Below are positions 24,149 to 32,882 of a stretch of 41,750 bases of DNA, piece by piece. The notes beneath the pieces were generated by a model. It did no database searches. It was given only the letters and a program-made list of their open reading frames with translations, and was not told the origin of the DNA. Within the stretch, counting starts at the first letter, position 1, and the number at the start of each line of letters is the position of its first letter. This stretch comes from Streptococcus sp. 263_SSPC (lineage in GTDB: Bacteria; Bacillota; Bacilli; Lactobacillales; Aerococcaceae): NCBI RefSeq assembly GCF_001071995.1, contig NZ_JVNU01000060.1, positions 1 through 41,750 of the forward strand, read 5' to 3'. The translations under genes were made by a program, and so were the position numbers.

Positions 24149-25003
24149 TTATTTATCTGAATTCCACACTGGGAAGTATTGTCCTGGTGCGATTTCATTC
24201 ATTTTTTTGGCTACATCGTCTGATTGATATAATTCAACGATTTTTTTGTATGTTGGGTTGTCAGCATCTGCTGCTTTAACAACGATGATGTTGTAACGAT
24301 CTTTAGGAATTGTATCTAAGTGGTTTGCATCTGAGAAGATGTTGTCTTCGATTTTCAAACCAGCATCTTGTGCCATTGAACCATTGATTGAAGCTGCATC
24401 AACGTCTTGTAATAAACGTGGAGCTTGTGCTGATTCTGCTTCGATGATTTCTAAGTTACGTGGGTTGCTTGTGATGTCTGCTAATGAAGCTTTTGTTCCA
24501 ACGCCATCTTTTAATGTGATTAAACCTTCTGTTTGTAAGGCTACTAATGCACGACCTTGGATCGCTACTTCTTTAGGAACTAATACTTTTGCTTTCTCTG
24601 GTAAATCTTTTAATGATTTATATTTTGTTGAGAAATAATATAATGGCGTGATAAATGTTGTACCGATTTCTTTTAAATCAGTTCCTTTATCTTTGTTCCA
24701 TTGTGCTAAATACGCACGGTGTTGGAACGCGTTCATTTGAACAGAACCTTCTTCAAGAGCTGTATTTGGTAATACATAGTCGTTCATTTCTACAACTTCG
24801 ATATTGATGTTTTCTTTTTTCGCTTTTTCAGCTACGTAATCCCAGATTTCGTGTGCTGCGCTACCTACTACGGCAACTTTAACTGTTTGCGCTGGAGCTT
24901 CAGTTGCTTTAGAAGCCTCGCTAGATTGTTGTGAACTTTGGGTTCCGCACGCTGCTAAAGTAATTGCTGCAACGGCTGTTAAAAATAAGTGTTTAATTTT
25001 CAT
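24149..25003 (-). CDS. metQ: Methionine-binding lipoprotein MetQ (NlpA family)
   Basis: This is a lipid-anchored receptor (284 aa) that captures methionine for a MetNI-type ABC importer. The start at 25003 is preceded by GGAGG nine bases away; the longer upstream reading runs through the leader RNA. The lipobox ITLAAC places the lipidated Cys at residue 19. NlpA-family marks are VKVAVVGSAAHEIWDYVAEK, VQMNAFQHRAYLAQWNKDKG and NNPTYKKIVELY-like residues (DNPTYKKIVELYQS). The methionine role is supported by the T-box with an AUG specifier upstream. No metN or metI lies beside it, so the permease must be encoded elsewhere. Confidence 0.9.
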   Translation of the reverse strand: MKIKHLFLTAVAAITLAACGTQSSQQSSEASKATEAPAQTVKVAVVGSAAHEIWDYVAEKAKKENINIEVVEMNDYVLPNTALEEGSVQMNAFQHRAYLAQWNKDKGTDLKEIGTTFITPLYYFSTKYKSLKDLPEKAKVLVPKEVAIQGRALVALQTEGLITLKDGVGTKASLADITSNPRNLEIIEAESAQAPRLLQDVDAASINGSMAQDAGLKIEDNIFSDANHLDTIPKDRYNIIVVKAADADNPTYKKIVELYQSDDVAKKMNEIAPGQYFPVWNSDK

Positions 25004-25084
25004 TTTGTTTTTCCTCCATTTTTTACGTTTGTTGTGTTGGTTGCGAATTGATTTGAAACATTCCTCCTTAAACTGTCGAACACA

Positions 25085-25363
25085 ATAAAAAAATCCTTTG
25101 CCCAAATAGGACAAAGGACGATCATTTCAAAAAATACCGTGTTACCACCTTTATTCGTTTATCCATCACTAGATAAACCTCACCCGATTCCACGTCTCTG
25201 CGTTGAAATCGTACCGCTATAACGGGCGCCCCGTACTTCCCTTACAACTGCTCAGAAAGTCCGCTCAATGGCCATCTTCCTCATTTCGTCACTACTTAGT
25301 TCCACCAACCCTAAGCTCTCTACTCAGTGCTCCGATGAGTACTTTCCATCTCAATGCGTTATG
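25085..25363 (-). promoter_or_regulatory. T-box leader (methionine-type) controlling metQ
   Basis: This leader of about 280 bases senses uncharged tRNA. On the minus strand the T-box core AAGGTGGTAACACGG lies at 25137-25151. It is followed by a terminator stem (TCCTTTG at 25094-25100 with CAAAGGA at 25112-25118) and a run of T residues at 25087-25093. The Stem I apical part (CTTAG...CTAAG) and a candidate specifier ATG followed by A (25282-25284) fit tRNA-Met, matching the metQ gene downstream. Uncharged tRNA-Met should favour the antiterminator. Confidence 0.88.
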
Positions 25364-25369
25364 GATTCC

Positions 25370-25397
25370 ATTATACGCCCATTCTTTTCGATGTCAA
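25370..25397 (-). promoter_or_regulatory. Promoter of the T-box-metQ transcript
   Basis: On the minus strand, a perfect -35 TTGACA (25392-25397), a 16-base spacer and a perfect -10 TATAAT (25370-25375) lie just before the T-box leader. Confidence 0.8.
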
Positions 25398-25466
25398 CAA
25401 AACTCTTCCATTTATAGACATTTGTTTTTGAAATAGAAACAAAACCATTAAACTGACTCTAGCATA

Positions 25467-25502
25467 AAGAAAACCTCCACACGATAGGTTCGTGCAGAGG
25501 TT
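25467..25502 (-). terminator. Intrinsic terminator of prsA
   Basis: Arms 25472-25484 and 25490-25502 form a 13-position stem with two mismatches and a five-base loop. T-rich sequence follows on the minus strand, 9 bases after the prsA stop. Confidence 0.85.
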
Positions 25503-25511
25503 AAAACAGTC

Positions 25512-26462
25512 TTATTTAGCAACAGTTGTTGTTGTTTCTGAATCAGCTGCTTGTAAGAAATTCTTCAAAGCGTTTTGTAAGCTTTCATCTGTGATTTTCA
25601 CGTCAGCAGCTTTCACTAAATCTACCATTGTTTGGTGTAAGTATGCAGAATCTTTCAATTTCGCATCTAACATTTCTTTTTCCATTTGTTCTTTCATTTC
25701 ATCAAATGGTTTCTTCTCTTCTTTAGATACTAACTTAATGATGTGGTATCCAAATTGAGTTTGAACTGGGGTTTCAGTGATATCTCCAGCGTTCTTCAAG
25801 TCATAAGCTGCTGTTGAGAATTCAGTTACCATGTCTGAACGTTTGAATGGTCCAATTTGACCACCTTTTGCAGCAGTACCAGTATCTGCAGAGTTTGCTT
25901 TAGCTAATTCCGAAAAGTCAGCACCATCTTTTAATTGTTGGATTAATTCTTCTGCTTTTGTTTTAGCAGCTGCTTTTTCTTCGTCAGATGCATCAGATTT
26001 AGCAGCAATTAAGATATGTTGAACTGTAATTTGTGGTTCCCACGCATCATAGTATGCTTTGATGTCTTCTTCTGAGAAGTTCGCAGCTTTTTTAACCGCT
26101 TCTGTCATTAATTTGTTTAAGTAAAGTGTTTGACGATATGCGTCTACAGAAGTGATTCCGCTTTGTTGTAAAGCCGCTAATAATTTAGGTTCGCCACCGT
26201 ATTGAGCTACTAATTTAGCCACTTCTTCATCTGCAGCTGTTTTAAGAGATTTTGCATCCTCAATAGAGCCTTCTAATACTTTCGTTAATACTAAACGTTG
26301 TAATGTTTGTTCCCCAACAGAATCTTTCATTGCTGTCACAAATTCATCTTTTGTAACGTTACCGTATTTAGTAGTTGCAACGTTTTCTGCTGAGCCATTT
26401 GAGCAAGCCGCTAATGCTAAAGTTGATGCAATCGCTAATGCTCCTACGAATTTTTTCTTCAT
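25512..26462 (-). CDS. prsA: Foldase PrsA (lipid-anchored parvulin-type peptidyl-prolyl isomerase)
   Basis: This is an extracellular lipoprotein chaperone (316 aa) that helps secreted proteins fold at the membrane-wall interface. The lipobox is LALAAC with Cys at residue 20. Residues about 140-240 are the parvulin domain: ITVQHILIAAK, LKDGADFSELAKANSADTGT, GGQIGPFKR and GYHIIKLV. The N- and C-terminal helical parts form the chaperone bowl in this family. GGAGAGGG precedes the ATG. It is monocistronic, with a promoter and terminator. Confidence 0.93.
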   Translation of the reverse strand: MKKKFVGALAIASTLALAACSNGSAENVATTKYGNVTKDEFVTAMKDSVGEQTLQRLVLTKVLEGSIEDAKSLKTAADEEVAKLVAQYGGEPKLLAALQQSGITSVDAYRQTLYLNKLMTEAVKKAANFSEEDIKAYYDAWEPQITVQHILIAAKSDASDEEKAAAKTKAEELIQQLKDGADFSELAKANSADTGTAAKGGQIGPFKRSDMVTEFSTAAYDLKNAGDITETPVQTQFGYHIIKLVSKEEKKPFDEMKEQMEKEMLDAKLKDSAYLHQTMVDLVKAADVKITDESLQNALKNFLQAADSETTTTVAK

Positions 26463-26505
26463 AAAATTCCCTCTCCAATCGGTTTTCTTTTTAATCGATG
26501 TTATT

Positions 26506-26534
26506 AATATACCACAGTTTTAAGCACTTGCCTA
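26506..26534 (-). promoter_or_regulatory. Promoter of prsA
   Basis: On the minus strand, -35 TAGGCA (26529-26534), a 17-base spacer and -10 TATATT (26506-26511) lie about 45 bases before prsA. Confidence 0.5.
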
Positions 26535-26575
26535 TTTTTCTAGCATTCTCTTACCTTTTCTTAACTTTCTGATAA

Positions 26576-26607
26576 CAAAAAAAGAGCCAGGACGAATGCC
26601 TGACTCT
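26576..26607 (-). terminator. Intrinsic terminator of the LysM-3D gene
   Basis: A 9-bp stem with one mismatch (arms 26583-26591 and 26599-26607) is followed by seven T residues on the minus strand. It lies 35 bases after the stop. Confidence 0.85.
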
Positions 26608-26642
26608 TCGTAAAGTTAAGTTTAGTTCAAAAAATATTGTGA

Positions 26643-27389
26643 TTATTGTAATACACGAATTGTAATTGTACGACGTCCGAAGTTATAAACGTCTGATAAG
26701 TTTACTAAGTGAACGTCAATTCTATTTCCATAAATTGCGCCACCTGTATCTGCAGCACGGAATACTCCATAACCTGGAATTTCAACATATGATCCTAATG
26801 GAATAACGCTTGGGTCAACCGCAATCACGTTTGGTTCACTGATAAGGTTTGTTCCATCAGCTGTATAGTTTGATAAACCAGCTTCGTTATATGAGTAAGC
26901 TGTTGCTTCAACTGTTAAGTAGTAACCACCTTGGTTTGATGAAGCTGCAGCTGCTTGAGTTGTTTCAGTTTCTTGGGCTGCTTGCGTTGTCGCTTCAGTC
27001 GTTTCTACTTCTTTTACTTCGTTGTTGTTTTGAACACGGTATGAGTGTTGTTCTGTTCCGTTATCAACGGTTACTTCTTTTTGGTCCGCTGAGAAACGTA
27101 ACACTGTACCTGGGTAAATAAGATTTGCATCTTGAATTTCGTTCACTTGAACTAATGTATCTAATGATGCACCAGTTGCTTCAGAAATTACTGATAATGT
27201 ATCTCCCCATTTGATTGTATACTCTTGTACACCTTTATCGTCTGTTTTAACATCTTGTTTTACTTGTTCTACAGTACGTGCTGTCCATTCTACTTCGTTT
27301 GCACTTGCTGTAGTTGCTGAAAATCCTGCAAAACTAAATAAAGCAAGTGATGCTGTCACCATCATCAATTGTTTCTTGATTGGTTTCAT
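26643..27389 (-). CDS. Secreted LysM and 3D domain cell-wall protein
   Basis: This is a secreted peptidoglycan-associated protein (248 aa). The signal peptide covers about residues 1-30 (ending ATTASA). A single LysM wall-binding domain lies at about 56-100 (YTIKWGDTLSVISEATG, then LVQVNEIQDANLIYPGTVLRF). A Thr/Gln/Ala-rich linker follows, and then a C-terminal 3D domain with TADGTN, IAVDPSVIPLGSYVEIPGYG, AADTGGAI and NRIDVHL. The three conserved Asp that name the domain are present. 3D proteins act as, or resemble, lytic transglycosylases (MltA-like barrel). AAAGGAAAA precedes the ATG. A WalR-like site lies upstream, which fits a wall-remodelling role. Confidence 0.9.
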   Translation of the reverse strand: MKPIKKQLMMVTASLALFSFAGFSATTASANEVEWTARTVEQVKQDVKTDDKGVQEYTIKWGDTLSVISEATGASLDTLVQVNEIQDANLIYPGTVLRFSADQKEVTVDNGTEQHSYRVQNNNEVKEVETTEATTQAAQETETTQAAAASSNQGGYYLTVEATAYSYNEAGLSNYTADGTNLISEPNVIAVDPSVIPLGSYVEIPGYGVFRAADTGGAIYGNRIDVHLVNLSDVYNFGRRTITIRVLQ

Positions 27390-27561
27390 ATTTTCCTTTC
27401 CGATTTCCGACTTTTTCTAAAGTCAAAAACCTCGTTCGCTTAGATTTTTGAGTTGCGAACTTATTTGATGCTAATAATGTTACCATGAAAAAAATCGAAA
27501 ATGTTGATTTTATGCGCTTTGTTAAGGCTACTTAATTTTTTTGACTTTTTCTGATGTTGTT

Positions 27562-27578
27562 ATTACAAACAGATGACA
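27562..27578 (-). promoter_or_regulatory. WalR-like binding site upstream of the LysM-3D gene
   Basis: The minus strand reads TGTCAT-CTGTT-TGTAAT, matching the WalR direct repeat TGTWAH-N5-TGTWAH with one mismatch. The gene downstream is of the type WalRK usually controls. The rest of 27390-27736 shows no convincing gene; a 68-codon frame there was rejected. Confidence 0.45.
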
Positions 27579-27736
27579 AGAACATACGTTTCCGTAACAT
27601 TTGACACCAATCTGTAACACGTTCGTAGAATTTTCTTACAATCTCGGTCATACTTTCTTCATTTATTACACTGTTTTTCATTCCTTTTTGAGGCAAAAAC
27701 CTATCAAATCGCACTTTTTTATGCATTCGACACATC

Positions 27737-27770
27737 AAAAAAGACCTCCCTATTCATCCATAGGAAGGTC
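27737..27770 (-). terminator. Intrinsic terminator of the ABC half-exporter gene
   Basis: An 11-bp stem (GACCTTCCTAT with ATAGGGAGGTC, one mismatch) is followed by six T residues on the minus strand. It lies 12 bases after the stop. Confidence 0.85.
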
Positions 27771-27782
27771 ACTAAACATTCG

Positions 27783-29393
27783 TTAAGCTTTTTGATTTAA
27801 TTCACTCATTTGAATTGTTTGATCGATAGTTTCTTTTAACGCTTCAGGAAGATGGTGCGTTACCCATAGCACTGTCACGCTATTATCTTCTAAGATTGGT
27901 TTCAACACCTCAATGGTTGTCTTTTCGTCTAAGTTGGAGCTGACTTCATCCAGCAAGAAGACTTTTGGGTGTTTCATCAATCCACGTGCAAAGGCAATGC
28001 GTTGCAACTGCCCGCCGGATAGATTTGAATCACCATCGCCTAGAACTGTATCTAATCCCTGTGGTAAGTTTCGAACGATCGAAGCGAGTCCAACTTTTTC
28101 AAGAGACTCCCAAACTTCTTCATCCGAATACTCTTCAGTGAGCGTTACGTTTTCGCGAATGGTTGTCGCGAAGATATGCGGTTTTTGCGCGATATAGACC
28201 ATTTGACGATATAACTCATCATAGGATTGTTTCTTCACATCGACTCCAGCGAGTTTCACTTCTCCTAAATACTCCGTTAATTTAGCAGCGATAATATTTA
28301 ACAGCGTTGATTTTCCTGTTCCGCTCTCGCCAGTAATCGCATATTTTTGTCCTTCGTTAAAGCCAAGAGACACATGATTTAAAATCACCTTTTCTCCGTA
28401 GTTAAACGAAACATCACTCACTTCAATAAGAGTACGCGGTGCCTCTTCTGGCGCTTCCTCTACAAGGGCTGCTGGTTCTAATTGCTCATATTTGTTAAAC
28501 AACGAATCTGCACTCTTAATTGAACCGATCTTTTGACTAATATTTCCTAACACGTTGAAGATGGTGCTACTTAACGCCATCGCTGCTAGAATACTCCCGA
28601 TACTGACTTCGCCAATATAAGCTAAGTATCCCGTTAAGATGAATACGGAAATCTGGCTAAACACATTCCCAATCCCACCACTAACGGCAACTTTGGCCAT
28701 CGACTTACTATAATCTCGATGCGTATCTCCTACTTCAACTGATTTTTCATGGATTTTTTCTTTTAAATACGCTAGCTTACGAAAAACAAATAGGGTATCA
28801 TATCCGCTCAATAAATCCGAAATCGATTTCGCGAATTTTTCATTAGCTTCTGATACTTTGATGGTTTTTTCTGTCAGTTCTGCTGAGAATAAAGCCGGTA
28901 ACACGGCCATGATGACAATACAGATAGCCGCTAGTAAGACGATAGACCAATGATACATAAACAATGCTACCGCAGAAATGACCGCAGAAATAATTCCTCC
29001 GATAACATCAAAGGTTGGATCAATCGCATGCCCTTTAATCTGTTCCAAGTCACTTGTAAACCACGAAATATACGTTTGACTATTCTTTTCATAGAAGCGT
29101 CCATAAGACGTTGCTTCAATCGAATGACTAATACGGTCCCTTAACCACGTCGCTACTTTTTGGTTAAAGTAGGCCTGATAGCGAATCAACATATACGTAA
29201 ACAATAGATAAAATGCAAAAATAATGACTAAACAAATCGCTTTATAAAAGAAATTATGAATATCCATGTTCACTAAAGTATCTAAAGTCTGCGCATTTAC
29301 AACACTCGATACAAGCTCCGCCCCTGCAATTAGGGTGAGCAATGTGATCATGATGAATACTTCTTTTTTAAACTGCTGAAAAACAACCCTCAT
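27783..29393 (-). CDS. ABC exporter, fused permease and ATPase
   Basis: This is a half-size ABC exporter (about 536 aa) expected to work as a dimer. Six membrane segments fill the first 300 residues (e.g. FFYKAICLVIIFAFYLLFTYM, VALFMYHWSIVLLAAICIVIM). The ATPase domain has Walker A GESGTGKST, signature NLSGGQLQRIAFARGL, Walker B VFLLDEVSSNLDE and H-loop VTHHL. The ATG at 29393 is preferred because GGAG lies nine bases away, too close to the GTG at 29399. The substrate (lipid, drug or peptide) is unknown. It lies downstream of an ABC-2 operon but is separated from it by a terminator. Confidence 0.85.
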   Translation of the reverse strand: MRVVFQQFKKEVFIMITLLTLIAGAELVSSVVNAQTLDTLVNMDIHNFFYKAICLVIIFAFYLLFTYMLIRYQAYFNQKVATWLRDRISHSIEATSYGRFYEKNSQTYISWFTSDLEQIKGHAIDPTFDVIGGIISAVISAVALFMYHWSIVLLAAICIVIMAVLPALFSAELTEKTIKVSEANEKFAKSISDLLSGYDTLFVFRKLAYLKEKIHEKSVEVGDTHRDYSKSMAKVAVSGGIGNVFSQISVFILTGYLAYIGEVSIGSILAAMALSSTIFNVLGNISQKIGSIKSADSLFNKYEQLEPAALVEEAPEEAPRTLIEVSDVSFNYGEKVILNHVSLGFNEGQKYAITGESGTGKSTLLNIIAAKLTEYLGEVKLAGVDVKKQSYDELYRQMVYIAQKPHIFATTIRENVTLTEEYSDEEVWESLEKVGLASIVRNLPQGLDTVLGDGDSNLSGGQLQRIAFARGLMKHPKVFLLDEVSSNLDEKTTIEVLKPILEDNSVTVLWVTHHLPEALKETIDQTIQMSELNQKA

Positions 29394-29478
29394 ACACACT
29401 CACTCCACTTCAACTTATTGTTATGCTCAAGTGTAACACTGTCTTAATCCATTGTATATAGGACTTTTGGCGGATAAT

Positions 29479-29511
29479 AAAAGAAAAGTGAGAAAATTTA
29501 ATTTCTCACTT
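29479..29511 (-). terminator. Intrinsic terminator of the ABC-2 operon
   Basis: A 10-bp stem (AAGTGAGAAA with TTTCTCACTT) is followed by T-rich sequence on the minus strand. The upstream arm overlaps the stop codon of the last gene. Confidence 0.8.
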
Positions 29512-30567
29512 CCTAATATTTTTTAATCTTATACCAATCAATAGAATAGAGAAAACAACTCCTACACAGGCTCCTATCACAAGTGGGACTCCCTGTTGTA
29601 AAGCTGGTAAGACACTAATCGGTATAATAGCCCCTAACGAATATCCTCCAACACTCAAATATCCAAGGATAAAGAGAACAATCGTCGACACCATCGTATC
29701 TTTAATCAAAGAAACGAGCAGCATCTGTGCAATGAATAATCCAACAATTGCTAATAATGGATATCCAATTGCCAGCAGGATTCCTTGAGTCGCTGAAATA
29801 AAGATTGTTTCCCCATTAGTCATATACGATACAGGAAACAGAAAAACATTCTCTTGAATTAGCATTCCATACGCCACTACAGGCAGAATCACCAGCAGAC
29901 TAGGAAAAGCATAAAAGTATTTCAAAGAATAGAGCGTTTCTGTCAATAATTCTTCTTTATTAGAAATCGGCACTACTTCTAGCATCGTTCTGTGTCGTTG
30001 TTTTCTTTCTAAATAGCCCCCAACTTGCACAAGGAAAAGGAAGACAAGGATACCGTAGCCAAGAAGTTGGAAAATCGTCTGTGTAAAATCACCATACTGG
30101 TAATAGGTTTGGTAGGATATCTCTTTTCCAACTAAATAATGGAATAATTGGAGTTTAGCTTTAATTTGCATAGGACTCTCTAACGAATCCGCCCATTCTT
30201 GCGACCCACGTCCTAGAAGAAACTCAACCAATTCCAACCGCTTTTCATAAATCGGAATCAGCCGTTCCGTTTTCCCCTTCACTGTATAAATCCCATTTTC
30301 TTGTGCATAGGTTTGGTAAAGAGCCTGGAAAGTAGTATTCATCTCTTTTTTTGTATCTTCATCGATCGTCATTTGTTTCTCAAACGAATCTTTCAGATCA
30401 TCTATCTGAGAAAATTGTCGTTCAATCACATCTCTTAAGGCCGGTTTTCCTGTAACGTGATGATATCCCATGACAAGCGCCGCAACTACTAAGATAAGAA
30501 GCGGTATCTTATAGAAAAATCCTCTTTTCTTTAAATGCATTCTATCTAATTGAACCCATCTACTCAT
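29506..30567 (-). CDS. ABC-2 type transporter permease subunit (second)
   Basis: This is an integral membrane protein (about 353 aa). It has an N-terminal anchor (FFYKIPLLILVVAALVMGY), a long extracytoplasmic charged region (residues about 40-150) and then five or six membrane helices to the C-terminus. This is the layout of ABC-2 type permeases. The start at 30567 follows GAGGAGG by six bases and overlaps the stop of the previous gene (ATGA), so translation is coupled. It is a distant relative of the preceding permease, and they probably form a heterodimer. Substrate unknown. Confidence 0.75.
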   Translation of the reverse strand: MSRWVQLDRMHLKKRGFFYKIPLLILVVAALVMGYHHVTGKPALRDVIERQFSQIDDLKDSFEKQMTIDEDTKKEMNTTFQALYQTYAQENGIYTVKGKTERLIPIYEKRLELVEFLLGRGSQEWADSLESPMQIKAKLQLFHYLVGKEISYQTYYQYGDFTQTIFQLLGYGILVFLFLVQVGGYLERKQRHRTMLEVVPISNKEELLTETLYSLKYFYAFPSLLVILPVVAYGMLIQENVFLFPVSYMTNGETIFISATQGILLAIGYPLLAIVGLFIAQMLLVSLIKDTMVSTIVLFILGYLSVGGYSLGAIIPISVLPALQQGVPLVIGACVGVVFSILLIGIRLKNIRK

Positions 30568-31754
30568 ACCGAACCTCCTCGTCTTTGACGCTCTTGACAG
30601 CATGAAGTTCCAACTGTCAACAAGAAGAACACGAATGCTCCTACAAGTAAACTGGCACATCCGTTTGAAATCGTGAACGTACCCGTCGCATAAAAATCAT
30701 CTTTCATTCCTTGGATAACAGATCCAAAGTTCACATAGTACAGTGGCAACTTGTCTGCAAAAGAAGGATAAATCTTCATGGAACGGAGGATAGGCTCTGC
30801 CCAAATAACCATTAGCCCTACGATGAACCCTACCATCTTATTTCTACTCAACTGATTACACCATGCGACGAGATTGATTAAGAATAGGAGCACGCACGCT
30901 GCAAAGAGTAACGCGATTCCTATAAATTGTAACGGAAGCATGAGGGCCTCCTCTTCCCCACGAAATACAAGAAACGGCGTAGTGAAGTTGTCCCAGCCAA
31001 AAGATAAACTCTGTACTAAGAAAACTACAAATAAAGCCAGAATTACTAGGGCCATATTTACCAACCAGTAACTACTGATTTTTTGTAATAAATATTTCCA
31101 CTCGCGAATCGGCTTCACAGCTAACATACTACGATGCTTCCAATCATCTAAAAGGATAGGACTGATAAATAGTAGTAAGATTGAAAATAGAACTGGCAAC
31201 CAATACATCATTGGTTCATTATATTTTGTCCATTCCATCCAAAATATTCGATTGACCATTTGTAAAATATCGTCTAATTGATAGCGCCCCTGCGCCTCTA
31301 AAGAACGAAACTCCATTAAATGTTGTTTAACATTCTTATACTCTAACTGTTCCTGCTTACTAGGATTAAATCCAATTGTATTATAAATCGGAAGAGGCGA
31401 TTGTTCTTTATCTCTTAATTCAAGTCGCAGCTCCCAAAAATGAATCTGTTCTTCTATATAAGTTTTATAATCTTGATTTTGAAACGCAGTTACTGAACGA
31501 TGATAAGCAACTGAATCCTCTAACCATTTTCCCTCTGTTTCTGTTAAACTTCTGTTCTTCGCTTCCTCTTCATATTCATTGATTAGTATCAAATGAATTT
31601 TATCTCCTTGATTTAAAGTGCTATTCAAAAGTTCGTTGAGAGAAGATTTTTGTCGAAAGTTCATCACTAGAAACACAACCATCAGCAATACACAACCGAT
31701 GAACTGAATTTTCATTAACCGATTTCGAACAATCAACAGTAATTGTGTTTTCAT
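30564..31754 (-). CDS. ABC-2 type transporter permease subunit (first)
   Basis: This is an integral membrane protein (about 396 aa). TM1 is at residues 13-32 (KIQFIGCVLLMVVFLVM). A charged extracytoplasmic helix-rich domain (about residues 35-170) follows, then helices such as LPVLFSILLLFISPILL, VILALFVVFLVQSLSF and FIGIALLFAACVLLFLI. GAGGAG precedes the ATG at 31754. It is the middle gene of ATPase-permease-permease. The large external domain in both permeases is compatible with an antimicrobial-peptide or bacteriocin-immunity transporter, but also with other ABC-2 roles. Substrate unknown. Confidence 0.75.
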   Translation of the reverse strand: MKTQLLLIVRNRLMKIQFIGCVLLMVVFLVMNFRQKSSLNELLNSTLNQGDKIHLILINEYEEEAKNRSLTETEGKWLEDSVAYHRSVTAFQNQDYKTYIEEQIHFWELRLELRDKEQSPLPIYNTIGFNPSKQEQLEYKNVKQHLMEFRSLEAQGRYQLDDILQMVNRIFWMEWTKYNEPMMYWLPVLFSILLLFISPILLDDWKHRSMLAVKPIREWKYLLQKISSYWLVNMALVILALFVVFLVQSLSFGWDNFTTPFLVFRGEEEALMLPLQFIGIALLFAACVLLFLINLVAWCNQLSRNKMVGFIVGLMVIWAEPILRSMKIYPSFADKLPLYYVNFGSVIQGMKDDFYATGTFTISNGCASLLVGAFVFFLLTVGTSCCQERQRRGGSV

Positions 31755-31790
31755 GCTAGCTTCTCCTCTCTTTTTCAACTTTCGATTGTA

Positions 31791-32675
31791 CTATCCGTAG
31801 AGTTCTTTATAAAGTGCGTAGCAACCTTTTGCTCCAATCTTAATTTCACTACATTGATGGATATTTTCTAGTATCCAATTCCATTTTTCTTTTGGAAGCT
31901 CTCCATCCGTAAGGTGAATGCTAATCTGTCTTCCTTCAGGGTTCACCATTTCTACTTCTCTTGGAAATTGCTCTACAAACTTTTCGAAATACGCTTTTGA
32001 ATTAAAGGTCAATTGAAGTGTATCAACGCCCTCTTTTTGCGGTGAATATTCCAGTGCGATTCGTTTCTCTTTCATAAAATAAATCTTGTCGGCAATCGAA
32101 TCGAGATTATTCAGTAAATGAGAGGCCATCACGATCGTTTTCCCTTCATCCCGTAACTGTCTCAACACTTTAGAAATCAATTCCACATTATCAGGATCTA
32201 ACCCGTTCATCACTTCATCCACAAGCATATAGTCTGCTTTTGTAACCAGCACTAATGCAAAACAAAGACGTTGCCGCATCCCTAGTGAATACCCACCCAC
32301 TTTTTGATGAATATAGTCTTCCATTTTTAACTGCTCGATCACGGTTTGAACAGTTCCAGAAGCCACTTTCCACATCGAGGCATAGAAATTCAAATGCTCG
32401 ATTCCATTTAATTCATCGTATAATTCAGATTGATCCGGCATTTTCACGATATGTTGTCTCATAAATAATGTATCAGTTGTATAATTTTTCCCTTGATAGC
32501 ACACCGAAATACCGTTATTGCTTAAGTGTCCAGACAGTATTTGGATAAGCGTAGATTTTCCTACGCCATTCGGTGCTACTAGTCCAATAATTTGAGACGA
32601 TGGAAGCTCTAAGTCAATCTGATTTAGAATCTCTTTTTTTCCATATGAAAAATTCTGAATATGAACTTCTAGCAT
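31791..32675 (-). CDS. ABC transporter ATP-binding protein (ABC-2 system)
   Basis: This ATPase (294 aa) heads a three-gene operon with two membrane subunits. Walker A is APNGVGKST, with Ala where the first Gly is usual. The signature is YSLGMRQRL in place of LSGGQ, a common form in ABC-2 systems. Walker B is YMLVDEVMNGLD and the H-loop lies in VMASHLLNNL. A C-terminal extension of about 80 residues follows the core. GGAG precedes the ATG. Homologues include lantibiotic-immunity and bacitracin-type exporters, but sequence alone does not settle the substrate. Confidence 0.85.
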   Translation of the reverse strand: MLEVHIQNFSYGKKEILNQIDLELPSSQIIGLVAPNGVGKSTLIQILSGHLSNNGISVCYQGKNYTTDTLFMRQHIVKMPDQSELYDELNGIEHLNFYASMWKVASGTVQTVIEQLKMEDYIHQKVGGYSLGMRQRLCFALVLVTKADYMLVDEVMNGLDPDNVELISKVLRQLRDEGKTIVMASHLLNNLDSIADKIYFMKEKRIALEYSPQKEGVDTLQLTFNSKAYFEKFVEQFPREVEMVNPEGRQISIHLTDGELPKEKWNWILENIHQCSEIKIGAKGCYALYKELYG

Positions 32676-32741
32676 TCGTTCGACTCCTTCCTATACTTGT
32701 ATCTTAATTTAATCGCTTCTGTTACCGCTTCCTTTGCTAAT

Positions 32742-32750
32742 ATTATAACA
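32742..32750 (-). promoter_or_regulatory. Extended -10 promoter of the ABC-2 operon
   Basis: The minus strand reads TGTTATAAT, a perfect -10 with the TGn extension, about 65 bases before the ATPase gene. The -35 region is weak, as is usual with extended -10 promoters. Confidence 0.6.
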
Positions 32751-32834
32751 AATTTTCTTTTAGAAAATAGTGTTCTTTTGTAAATTTCAATCAAAATCTT
32801 ATAAAAATATCGACTTTCGTTTGATTTTTGCACA

Positions 32835-32867
32835 CAAAAAACCACACCTCTATATTGAGGTGTGGTT
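32835..32867 (-). terminator. Intrinsic terminator of rlmN
   Basis: A perfect 11-bp stem (AACCACACCTC with GAGGTGTGGTT) is followed by T residues on the minus strand, 15 bases after the rlmN stop. Confidence 0.9.
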
Positions 32868-32882
32868 CGTCTATTTATTTTA

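Noticed and set aside
27532-27738. 68-codon minus-strand frame upstream of the LysM-3D gene
   Set aside because: It has no good ribosome binding site or recognisable motif, and it covers the WalR-like site and the promoter region.
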